Of a stretch of 48,800 nucleotides of DNA, positions 16,871-24,767 are shown piece by piece. The notes beneath the pieces are model-generated. The model was not told the origin of the DNA, made no database searches, and saw only the letters and a program-made list of their open reading frames with translations. The stretch spans positions 1 through 48,800 of the forward strand of contig JARLHL010000021.1 in NCBI GenBank assembly GCA_031292275.1. The letters run 5' to 3'. Source of the stretch: Desulfocapsaceae bacterium (lineage in GTDB: Bacteria > Desulfobacterota > Desulfobulbia > Desulfobulbales > Desulfocapsaceae). The translations under genes and the position numbers were made by a program. The number at the start of each line of letters is the position of its first letter. The first letter of the stretch is position 1.

Positions 16871-18811
16871 ATGAGATACGCGGAGACAGGATATAACCTG
16901 GAAGTCGACCTCTCCCGGGGGATGGTCGAGAAGGTCATGACGGACCCGAAATTAACCGAGCGGCATCTCGGAGGCCAGGGGACTGCAGCAAAGATACTCT
17001 GGGACAGGGTCCCTCCGGAAGTTGATCCCCTCTCCCCCGACAATCTGCTTATTTTCAGTTCCGGTCTTCTGCTCGCCACGCCGGTGCCCGGGGCCAATCG
17101 GACCTCTGTTGACACCTTTTCGCCGCAGACCGGTCTGTACTCCCACTCGCTGTTCGGCGGGTTCTTCGGTCCCGAGCTCAAATATGCCGGCTATGACAAG
17201 ATCATCTTTCGCGGCAAGGCCCCTGGCCTGATCTATCTGTGGATCCACAACGACATGGTGGAGATTCGAGACGCCAGTCACCTTCAGGGGATGGGCGCCC
17301 AGAAAACAGCCCTGGTGCTCAAGGAGGAACTGAAGGAGCCCCACGCCCAGGTGGCGGCCATCGGCCTGGCCGGTGAGAACCGCGTTTACATGGCCAGTAT
17401 CGAACACGCCAATTCCAGCGCCTCCCGCGGGGTGGGCGTGATCATGGGGGACAAGCGGATCAAGGCGATCGTGGTGCGTGGGACCAGGGACGTCAATGTA
17501 GCCCGGCCCGCCGAACTGGCCGAGATCGCCATTCCCCTGTACCGGGAAATGTACGACAACAAGGACTGTGGCGACTCGATGGCTCACGGTGAGGGGGACG
17601 AATTTCATGTCGACAACTTCGCCTGGGGCAACGCCCGCTCCCGCAGAAAAAAATTCTTTTCCAAGGAACTGGAGCAGGAGTGGTTGGCGTTGGAGAAGAG
17701 ACTGCGGCAACGCTGGACCGGCTGTCATAACTGCCCGAAAGACTGTCATCAGGCGATCCACTACCCGGGACGGATGCCCTATTTCCAGAAGTGCTACAGC
17801 AAACTGACTTATGCCATGGGCTCCTTCGGTGACCTCAGCTTCGACTACGACATCATCGGTATCACCCAGGAGTACGGCCTGGATGCCTACTCGACACCGC
17901 AGGCCATCGCCTTTGCCATTGAGCTCTATGAGGCCGGTATCCTGACTGACGAGGATCTGCCGGACTTCCCGGCTCCCGACGGCGAAACCCCCGAAGGCTT
18001 CAAGATCCACGAGTCGCGCTTTTTTTACCTCGTCGAAAAGATCGCCCGGCGCGAGGGAATCGGCGACATTCTGGCCAACGGCATCTCTATGGCGGCCCGT
18101 CAGATCGGCAGGGGGGCCGAGGAGTACGACCACAACACCATCAAAAAGTTCGAGCAGGTGCCGATCAAGCTCAACTACGTCAATTACCCGTATTTCCTGA
18201 TGTACGCCACCGGCGAGAAGATGAATATCACCCAGATCGAGGGCTCTTTCCCCCAGATGGCGATTGCCGACATGAAGGAGCGGGAGAAGTTCGTCAAAAA
18301 TTGGGATGCCGCCCCGGAGCGGTTCAAGAAGTGGCTCCTGGAGTGGGAGCCGCGCACTAATCTGCCGCTGGATGCCGCGGTCCATGTCTGCGACTGGAAT
18401 GAGACGATGCACTATATTGACGACAGCATAGGGACCTGTGCCTTCCTCTCATCCTTCAGAGGGCAGTTTGGCGGCCGGCCGCCCTATCATATTCACAACC
18501 TTCCGGTATTCATTACCCGTGCATCAGGGGTAGAACTCGATACCGATACACTCTGGGAAGTCGCCAGACGGAACCGCAACCTGATTCGAGCCCTCAATAT
18601 CAGAAGGGGGATGAGACGAGCCGACGAGAGGCCTCCTGCCGATCATTGGAAGAGGCGGGAACCCGAAACTGAACAGAAGCTGCTCGATATGTACTACGAG
18701 TTCAAGGGGTGGAGCAATGACGGTATCCCCACCAGGGAAACCCTGGACCGTCTGGAACTCGATTACGTCAGCGAAGATTTCATCGCCAGGGGAATTCTAA
18801 GCGATGAGTAA
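16871..18811 (+). CDS. Divergent BamB-like tungsten aldehyde oxidoreductase-family protein
   Basis: The 646-residue protein is clearly related to BamB, the active-site subunit of class II benzoyl-CoA reductase. It starts MRYAETGYNLEVDLSRG and has FGPELKYAGYDK and SSASRG. It keeps the cluster cysteines (CHNCPKDC, residues 285-292), the likely fourth (GTCAFLSSF) and the tungsten-ligand cysteine position (C308 in QKCYSKL). The active-site segment differs from canonical BamB: positions equivalent to E251, H255 and E257 are M237, E241 and D243, while H260 is kept as H246, and a short stretch before it is missing. A different aryl-CoA or alicyclic substrate is therefore likely. It is followed by its own bamC-like gene and AAGGGG lies before ATG. 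Confidence 0.85.
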   Translation: MRYAETGYNLEVDLSRGMVEKVMTDPKLTERHLGGQGTAAKILWDRVPPEVDPLSPDNLLIFSSGLLLATPVPGANRTSVDTFSPQTGLYSHSLFGGFFGPELKYAGYDKIIFRGKAPGLIYLWIHNDMVEIRDASHLQGMGAQKTALVLKEELKEPHAQVAAIGLAGENRVYMASIEHANSSASRGVGVIMGDKRIKAIVVRGTRDVNVARPAELAEIAIPLYREMYDNKDCGDSMAHGEGDEFHVDNFAWGNARSRRKKFFSKELEQEWLALEKRLRQRWTGCHNCPKDCHQAIHYPGRMPYFQKCYSKLTYAMGSFGDLSFDYDIIGITQEYGLDAYSTPQAIAFAIELYEAGILTDEDLPDFPAPDGETPEGFKIHESRFFYLVEKIARREGIGDILANGISMAARQIGRGAEEYDHNTIKKFEQVPIKLNYVNYPYFLMYATGEKMNITQIEGSFPQMAIADMKEREKFVKNWDAAPERFKKWLLEWEPRTNLPLDAAVHVCDWNETMHYIDDSIGTCAFLSSFRGQFGGRPPYHIHNLPVFITRASGVELDTDTLWEVARRNRNLIRALNIRRGMRRADERPPADHWKRREPETEQKLLDMYYEFKGWSNDGIPTRETLDRLELDYVSEDFIARGILSDE

Positions 18812-18869
18812 GGCGGTTCTTCATAAAGATTCAAGGGAAGGACGAACACACAGCGGAAGGGAGAAACCA

Positions 18870-19421
18870 GTGAAGGATGGGACGAAATCTAGAATCATTA
18901 AACGGATCACAGTCAACCTGGAAAAATGTATCGGCTGCCGCGCCTGTGAGATGGCCTGTTCGGGATTTCACGCCGTGCCGAAGTTCAGCAGCACAAATCC
19001 GGCCCGCTCCCGGATCCGGGTGGTGGTGGAAGACCGCAAGGATATCTATATACCGATCCGGGCGGCAGGCTATACGCCGAGCGAATGTGAATCCAGGAAT
19101 ACCTATTCCATCAAGGACAAGAACTACCCGGAATGCGGCCTCTGCAATGCCTCCTGTCCGTCGAGAGAACTGTTCAGAGAGCCCGACTCGGGTCTTCCCC
19201 TCAAATGCGATATGTGTGAATCGGTTCCGCCGCTTGATGAGCCGATGTGCGTGCAGGTGTGCAGGTGCGGTGTCCTGACCTACGATGAATGGGAAGAGAG
19301 AAGAGATGACCAGGTGAATCGTGAGCAGATGGAGATTGGGCTGCAGTCGCTGGTGAACAGGTATGGAGTGGAGAAGGTGATGGAGAGGATTGAGCAATTC
19401 TCCCGGAACGTGAAGCGTTAA
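18870..19421 (+). CDS. BamC-like iron-sulfur electron transfer subunit (first copy)
   Basis: From GTG 18870 (183 residues) the protein has the BamC pattern CIGCRACEMACSGFH, PECGLCNASCPSRELFREPDSG, CDMCE and CVQVCRCGVL, enough cysteines for several [4Fe-4S] clusters. GTG 18870 has GGAAGGGAG upstream and gives an N-terminus like the second BamC. An ATG at 18804 overlapping the bamB-like stop would add 22 residues. BamC passes electrons to the W-containing BamB subunit, so this should be the partner of the divergent BamB-like protein. Confidence 0.88.
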   Translation: MKDGTKSRIIKRITVNLEKCIGCRACEMACSGFHAVPKFSSTNPARSRIRVVVEDRKDIYIPIRAAGYTPSECESRNTYSIKDKNYPECGLCNASCPSRELFREPDSGLPLKCDMCESVPPLDEPMCVQVCRCGVLTYDEWEERRDDQVNREQMEIGLQSLVNRYGVEKVMERIEQFSRNVKR

Positions 19422-19500
19422 AGGAAAGAAATCGGACGGCTGATGCCGCAGGGGAGCCAATTCGGCAGGAGTCGGAGGTGTCCCGGGGCTCGAATAAACC

Positions 19501-19590
19501 AGCATGGTGCAAGCAGGCCGGCCGCAACAAAGTACGAAAATTCGTCATTTCAGTGTGGCAAGGCCGTTGCTGAAACAAGACGTTCAGAGA
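19501..19590 (+). repeat. Dispersed palindromic repeat, copy D (divergent)
   Basis: Blocks AGCATGGTGCAAGCAGGCCG, GCCGCAACAAA, ACGAAAATTCGTCATTTCAG, TGGCAAGGCCG and TGCTGAAACA are recognisable. It ends about 40 bp before the VOC gene, in gene orientation. Confidence 0.55.
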
Positions 19591-19629
19591 AAAGCAGGGG
19601 GCAATACGCGCCCTGAAAAAGGAGAGACG

Positions 19630-20079
19630 ATGGAAAGCAAAAAGATAGATCACATCTGCATTGCCGTGAAGGATCTCAATGCTGCGAGGAAAATGTGGGA
19701 ACCGATCCTGGGAAAATCCCGGCCCGACGACCCCTACGTGGACGAGCCGGAGAAGATCCGCGTCGCTCGATATTGGCTCAAGGGAGTGGGGTTTGAGCTC
19801 ATGGAATCCACCACCCCGGACGGACCTGTTGCCAAGTGGATCGAGAAGAACGGCGAGGGCGTCATGCTCATCAGCTTCAACGTCGAGAATACCCGTGAGG
19901 CCGTCCGGGAACTCGAAGGGCAGGGATATCCCTTCATTCTCAACCCCAAGCCTCTACCCGACGATGCCACGGGCAAGGCGAGGGCCTTTCGGGACTGCGA
20001 GTTCGCTTTCGTGCACCCGAAAAAAATGAACGGCGTTCTCCTGGAAGTCATTGACTACAAATGGAAAGAGCTGGAATAG
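19630..20079 (+). CDS. VOC (glyoxalase/epimerase) family protein
   Basis: From ATG 19630, with GGAGAG just upstream, the protein has 149 residues in two VOC half-modules: KIDHICIAVKDLNAARKMWE and a C-terminal FAFVHPKKMNGVLLEVIDY. H9 and the terminal E of LLE fit metal ligands of the methylmalonyl-CoA epimerase type. In this place it may act as an epimerase or isomerase on a CoA ester, or detoxify a side product. The gene is between the divergent bamBC pair and a thioesterase. The true substrate is unknown. Confidence 0.78.
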   Translation: MESKKIDHICIAVKDLNAARKMWEPILGKSRPDDPYVDEPEKIRVARYWLKGVGFELMESTTPDGPVAKWIEKNGEGVMLISFNVENTREAVRELEGQGYPFILNPKPLPDDATGKARAFRDCEFAFVHPKKMNGVLLEVIDYKWKELE

Positions 20080-20356
20080 GCCGTTCCCCTATCCCAACCG
20101 GGGAGGCGGGCTGCGCCAATTTCTGACGACCTGCTCTTCTCTGGGGGGAGGGGCGCAGGGGTGAATCTTCTGGTTGCCGTCCGAAGCCGGCCAGTGCCCG
20201 GTTGGCAGCAATCGGTCTCTTTATGGTGGGACGTAGTCCCGTGCCTCACAATGCATTCCAGTATTACACTGTGTTTTGCCGGTTCGACCAGAGGCCTGGT
20301 GACAGGGGATCGTACGAGTATCAGGCCATAATCATAAAACAGGCGGGATATACATA

Positions 20357-20809
20357 ATGTTCACAGCAATTCAAAGAATCCGCGTCGAATGGGCACACTG
20401 TGATCCGGCAGGTATCATTTTTAACCCGCATTATTACATCTGGATGGATGGCGGAACGCACGCAATGTTTCAGGCCGCCGGATTTGATTTGCCGCTTATG
20501 ATGCGCGAAGACAGATTTTTCAGAGGATTCCCCCTGGTGGCCAGCAATATGGCCTTTAAACGACCTTTGCATTATCGCGACATAACAGAACTTACCTCAA
20601 AAGTGGAACAATTCGGGAACACCTCGTTTGTTGTCGCCCATGCATTCAGGCAGGGAGATGACCTGAATCCGGTTGCCATCGGTAATGAAGTGAGAGTTTG
20701 GGGGTACTCGGATCAGGCTGACTCCGCAGTCATGGCGGTGCGGAGAGTGCCTGAAGATGTCAGGTCCCTGTTATCGGTCAATCAAACGGTGGATACTACG
20801 GTAAAGTAG
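20357..20809 (+). CDS. 4-hydroxybenzoyl-CoA thioesterase-like protein
   Basis: The 150-residue protein has the 4HBT motif VEWAHCDPAGIIFNPHYYIW, including the aspartate (D16) that is catalytic in the Pseudomonas-type 4-hydroxybenzoyl-CoA thioesterase, and later FKRPLHYRDITEL. It would hydrolyse an aryl- or acyl-CoA. In a pathway that spends ATP to form aryl-CoA this looks wasteful. A safety-valve role releasing CoA from non-reducible aryl-CoA is plausible. The ribosome-binding site is weak (AGGCGGGATA). Confidence 0.85.
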   Translation: MFTAIQRIRVEWAHCDPAGIIFNPHYYIWMDGGTHAMFQAAGFDLPLMMREDRFFRGFPLVASNMAFKRPLHYRDITELTSKVEQFGNTSFVVAHAFRQGDDLNPVAIGNEVRVWGYSDQADSAVMAVRRVPEDVRSLLSVNQTVDTTVK

Positions 20810-20837
20810 CTTTCACCGTTATGAGGATGCTTTTTGA

Positions 20838-20889
20838 TTGACAAACATGTTAGCTTTATTTTAACTCTTTTATAGCTAATATATAGCTA
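20838..20889 (+). promoter_or_regulatory. Possible internal promoter/operator before bamB
   Basis: A TTGACA (20838) lies in an AT-rich stretch with two direct copies of TATAGCTA (20871 and 20882), 11 bp apart, within the spacer before bamB. The -10 is poor, so this may be an operator or merely AT-rich sequence. Confidence 0.3.
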
Positions 20890-20993
20890 TATTGGTTGAC
20901 GGACAGGTCATCCTGAGCGTTGGGCGCTGGAGGTTCCGAACAGATGTTACGGGCAGGGAACTGCGCGGAAAATAACACTACGAGGAAAAGGCA

Positions 20994-23003
20994 ATGAGGT
21001 TCGCAGAAACTGGCTACAATCTCGAGATTGATCTGACCCGCGGCAATATTGAGCGGGTGGCCACCGCCCCCGAGGACAGTGCACTGTATCTTGGCGGTTT
21101 GGGGACGAACGCTAAGATCATGTGGGAGCGAGTGCCTCCAGAAGTAGACGCTTTTTCGCCTGACAACCTGCTGGTTTTCGGCACCGGCCTGTTGTGCGGA
21201 ACACCGGCCATCGGCTGCAACCGCACTATCGTCACCACCATCTCGCCTCAGACCCAGTTGCTTGCGTTTTCCATGATGGGCGGGTTCTGGGCCCCGGAAT
21301 TGAAGTACGCCGGCTACGACAAGGTGATTCTGCGCGGCAAATCTCCCGGACTGGTCTATGTGTGGATCAAGGACGACAAGGTCGAAATCCGTGATGCCTC
21401 TCACCTGAAAGGCAAAGGTGCTGTGGAAACGGCCAAACTGCTCTGCGAGGAACTTAAGGAGCCGAAGGCCCAGGTGGCGGCCATCGGCATGGCAGGCGAG
21501 AACCGGGTGTATTTTGCCTCCATTGAGCAGAGTCGCTCCAGCGCCAGCCGGGGCGGCCTTGGGGCGGTGATGGGCGACAAGGGAGTGAAGGCCATTGTGG
21601 TCCGAGGAACCAAGGATATTCATCTGGCCCGCCCGGCGGAATTCATGCACCTGTGCGACGAGGTGATGGACTATATCAAGTTTCGCGGTGAAAACCCGAT
21701 CCCCGGTGTCATACCTATTCTGGCCGTACTGGGCTCTCCCCAGGAGATGGCGATCCACGATGAGAAATGGCATACCGAGAACTTCATGTGGGGCAATGCC
21801 CGGGTGCGCCGTAAAGATTTCTGGAGCGAGGAAATCGCCCGGGAATGGACACGGACCATGGAAGAAATGCGCGGGCGGCTGATCAGCTGCTACAACTGCC
21901 CCATGCACTGCGGCGCCACCATTTCGCCTCCGGGAAAGCCGACGTATATGATGAAATGCTTTTCCAAGCTGACTTATACCATGGCGGCCTTCTCCGACCT
22001 GGCGTTCGGCCTGGGGATCGCCCAGAGCGCCACTGAGTACGGGGTTGACGGGTATTCCGCTCCCCAGGTCATGGCCTTTGCCCTGGAGCTTCTGGAGGCC
22101 GGTATCCTGACTGAGAATGATTTTCCCGGTATGCCCGAGGATAGCGAAGGGAGGTTTTACTGGCTGCTGGACCACATCGTCCGGCGGGAAGGCATCGGCG
22201 ATATCCTGGCCAACGGCACCTATTGGGCGGCCGGACAGATCGGCAAGGGCGCCGAGAAGTACGCCCACAACAACATCAAGAAACAGGAGCAGCTGCCTCT
22301 GAAGCTCTCCATGCTCAACCCTGTCTATTTTCTCATGTACTGCACCGGCGAAAAGCTGAACATCACCCAGATTGAAGGGCAGTTCCCCCAGGCGGCTTTC
22401 CCCGCGCGGGAAGACCGCGAGGCCTTCGTCAAGGACTGGTTCCAGGTGCCCGACGAAAAATTCAAGCAATATTTTCTGGACTGGGAAGTACGCGGCGAAA
22501 AATCGATACCCTCTTATCCCACGCCGGAAATGTGTTGCGATATCGTAGACTGGCAGGAACGGATGCACTACATCGACGACGCCCTGGGCATGTGTGCCGG
22601 TCTGTCGTCTTTTCATCTCAAGGCACCCTATCATATCCACAACTATCCGAAATTCATCTCTTCAGGGACCGGCTTCGATATGGACGAAGCAACATTGACC
22701 AAGGCAGCCAAGCGCTACCGTACCTTGGTGCGGGCCATCAATACCCGAAGAGGCATGCGCAGAAAAGACGAAAAGCCTCCTGCCGACCATTGGAAGAAGC
22801 GGTTCCCGGAACTGGAGAAGGAGCTTCTGGACACCTACTATACCTTCAAGGGCTGGAACGAGCAGGGTATCCCCACCGAAGAGACCCTGCGCGATCTGGG
22901 ACTGGACTATGTATACGAAGAGTTTTTGAAACGGGGCGTCTATTCGGACAATGGGGCTGCACCTTCCCAGGCAGGCCCGGCCATGACCGGCAAAGAGGTG
23001 TAA
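20994..23003 (+). CDS. bamB: Benzoyl-CoA reductase class II catalytic subunit BamB
   Basis: The 669-residue protein matches BamB of obligate anaerobes throughout. It has residues E251, H255, E257 and H260 in QEMAIHDEKWHTENF, the [4Fe-4S] cysteines C299, C302 and C306 in SCYNCPMHCG, and C322 in MMKCFSKL. As I recall, these are the active-site, cluster and tungsten-ligand positions of the Geobacter metallireducens structure. The enzyme contains W-bis-pyranopterin and reduces benzoyl-CoA to cyclohexa-1,5-diene-1-carbonyl-CoA without stoichiometric ATP hydrolysis. bamC, bamD, bamE and bamF follow at once. The long antisense ORF over it is a shadow. Confidence 0.96.
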   Translation: MRFAETGYNLEIDLTRGNIERVATAPEDSALYLGGLGTNAKIMWERVPPEVDAFSPDNLLVFGTGLLCGTPAIGCNRTIVTTISPQTQLLAFSMMGGFWAPELKYAGYDKVILRGKSPGLVYVWIKDDKVEIRDASHLKGKGAVETAKLLCEELKEPKAQVAAIGMAGENRVYFASIEQSRSSASRGGLGAVMGDKGVKAIVVRGTKDIHLARPAEFMHLCDEVMDYIKFRGENPIPGVIPILAVLGSPQEMAIHDEKWHTENFMWGNARVRRKDFWSEEIAREWTRTMEEMRGRLISCYNCPMHCGATISPPGKPTYMMKCFSKLTYTMAAFSDLAFGLGIAQSATEYGVDGYSAPQVMAFALELLEAGILTENDFPGMPEDSEGRFYWLLDHIVRREGIGDILANGTYWAAGQIGKGAEKYAHNNIKKQEQLPLKLSMLNPVYFLMYCTGEKLNITQIEGQFPQAAFPAREDREAFVKDWFQVPDEKFKQYFLDWEVRGEKSIPSYPTPEMCCDIVDWQERMHYIDDALGMCAGLSSFHLKAPYHIHNYPKFISSGTGFDMDEATLTKAAKRYRTLVRAINTRRGMRRKDEKPPADHWKKRFPELEKELLDTYYTFKGWNEQGIPTEETLRDLGLDYVYEEFLKRGVYSDNGAAPSQAGPAMTGKEV

Positions 23004-23005
23004 CT

Positions 23006-23548
23006 GTGGCAACGCAAAAAAAGATCGTCAGGACTATCAAGATCAATGCCGACCTGTGCAATGGCTGCCGGGCCTGCGAGATGATCTGTTCGGCCTTCCA
23101 CGCCCTGCCCAAATACAGCAGCAATAACCCGGCCCGAGCCCGGATCCGCGTGGTCCGCCATCCGCTGGAAGACATCTATATGCCGGTTTACGCCGGCGAA
23201 TCCGCCGGAGCGGAATGCGCAGGACGTGACAAATATGTGATCGGTGGCAAGGAGTACGAGGAGTGTGCCTTTTGCCGGGCGCCCTGCCCCTCCCGGAATG
23301 AATTCAGGGAGCCCGATTCCGGCATCCCCGTTCGATGTGATATGTGCGAAGGCGAAGACAAACCTCTGTGCGTCAAATGGTGTATCACCGATGCGCTGAC
23401 CCTGGAGGAGCGCGAGGAAGAGGTCGAGGTCGTGGAGCAACAGGAAGAGTTGGATATAGGATTGGAATCGCTGGTCGAAAAGCACGGCATCCAGAAGCTC
23501 CTGGACGCCGTGGCCAGGATGTCGTCGTCCTCAAAAATCTTTGAATAA
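23006..23548 (+). CDS. bamC: Benzoyl-CoA reductase iron-sulfur subunit BamC
   Basis: From GTG 23006 (GAGG 7 bp upstream, 2 bp after the bamB stop) the protein has 180 residues and the BamC cysteine pattern: CNGCRACEMICSAFH, CAFCRAPCPSRNEFREPDSG, CDMCEG and CVKWCITDAL. It is a polyferredoxin-like subunit that tightly binds BamB and relays electrons to it. The C-terminal helix is acidic (EREEEVEVVEQQEE). Strong similarity to the first BamC-like protein indicates duplication of a bamBC unit. Confidence 0.93.
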   Translation: MATQKKIVRTIKINADLCNGCRACEMICSAFHALPKYSSNNPARARIRVVRHPLEDIYMPVYAGESAGAECAGRDKYVIGGKEYEECAFCRAPCPSRNEFREPDSGIPVRCDMCEGEDKPLCVKWCITDALTLEEREEEVEVVEQQEELDIGLESLVEKHGIQKLLDAVARMSSSSKIFE

Positions 23549-23551
23549 GAC

Positions 23552-24757
23552 GTGCAGGCCTCCAAGAAAAGGACACAGGAACAAGTGGACACAGTAGCGG
23601 ACTTCAAAGAGATTGTCGAAGAGATCGAGGCCAAAGGCGGCGAGGCCTTCAAGCGCTGTTTTCAATGCGGGCTTTGCGATGCGGTATGCCCGTGGAACCG
23701 CCTCATCGACTTCAGTATGCGCCGGCTGGTCCGTCAGGCTGTCTTCGGCATGACGGACATCGAAAGCGGGGATATCTGGCGCTGCACGACCTGCGGCCGC
23801 TGCCCCCAGCAGTGTCCCCGAGACGTGCGGCAGATAGACTCCGGCCTGTCCCTGCGCCGGGTGGCCACGGAATACGACGTTTTCCCCGATGCCGTCAAGC
23901 CCTTGCGCTCGATCAGCGTCCATCTCACTGATGAGGGCAACCCCATGGGTGAAGACCGCGAGCAGAGAGCCGACTGGGCCAGCGGACTGGATGTCAGATC
24001 CTTTAGCGAGGAGATGGAAGTCCTCTATTTCCCCGGCTGCTACCTGAGTTACGATCCAAGGATGAAAAAGGTGGCCAGGGCCACCGCCGGTATTCTCAAC
24101 CGGGCCGGAGTCAATTACGGCATCTTGGGCAGCAGGGAGAACTGCTGCGGCGAGAGCATCCGCAAGACCGGCAACGAGGGACTCTTCAGACGCCTGGCCA
24201 GGGAAAACATCAAGACCTTCATCGATGAGGGGGTGAAACGGATCGTGGTCTCGTCCCCCCACTGTTACCATACCTTCAAAAACGAATATCCTGAGTTCAT
24301 GGTCCACTTCGACGTGGTGCACATCAGCCAGTTGATCAGTGAACTCATTGACCAGGGCCGCCTGGCCCTTTCCGGTGAATTTGCCCGCAAGGTCACCTAC
24401 CACGATCCCTGTTACCTGGGACGGCATAACGGGGTGTATGACCAACCCCGCAGCATTTTGCAGGGCATTGCCGGCCTGGAACTGATCGAGATGCCCGAGT
24501 CCCGCGGCAGAAGCCTGTGCTGTGGCGGCGGGGGCGGCCGCATCTGGGTCGAGACGGCCAAGGGAGAGCGCTTCTCCGATCTGCGGGTAAGGCAGGCCAT
24601 CGACCTCGGGGCAAAGGTGCTGGCCACCGCCTGTCCCTACTGCATTTCCAATTTTGAAGACAGCCGGCTGGCACTTGAGGACGAAACCGCATTGGAGATC
24701 AGGGATATCACTGAGATCGTCTTTGAGGCCATCCAGAAAACTGACGCAACAGGATAA
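23552..24757 (+). CDS. bamD: BamD, HdrD/HdrBC-like iron-sulfur protein
   Basis: The 401-residue protein has two N-terminal ferredoxin-type motifs ([13 protein letters not shown] and [14 protein letters not shown]) and two C-terminal CCG modules (YFPGC...ENCCGES and HDPCYLG...LCCGGGGGR). That is the layout of heterodisulfide reductase HdrD or fused HdrBC. In the class II reductase it is proposed to be part of the electron-bifurcating arm delivering low-potential electrons to BamBC. GTG 23552 is 3 bp after bamC. A second GTG at 23585 with AGGA nearby is an alternative start. Confidence 0.92.
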   Translation: MQASKKRTQEQVDTVADFKEIVEEIEAKGGEAFKRCFQCGLCDAVCPWNRLIDFSMRRLVRQAVFGMTDIESGDIWRCTTCGRCPQQCPRDVRQIDSGLSLRRVATEYDVFPDAVKPLRSISVHLTDEGNPMGEDREQRADWASGLDVRSFSEEMEVLYFPGCYLSYDPRMKKVARATAGILNRAGVNYGILGSRENCCGESIRKTGNEGLFRRLARENIKTFIDEGVKRIVVSSPHCYHTFKNEYPEFMVHFDVVHISQLISELIDQGRLALSGEFARKVTYHDPCYLGRHNGVYDQPRSILQGIAGLELIEMPESRGRSLCCGGGGGRIWVETAKGERFSDLRVRQAIDLGAKVLATACPYCISNFEDSRLALEDETALEIRDITEIVFEAIQKTDATG

Positions 24758-24767
24758 GGAAACAACC

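Noticed and set aside
20856-22640. 594-residue minus-strand ORF over bamB
   Set aside because: It is the antisense shadow of a strongly recognised BamB gene and shows no family resemblance. The same holds for the long antisense ORF at 16952-18412.
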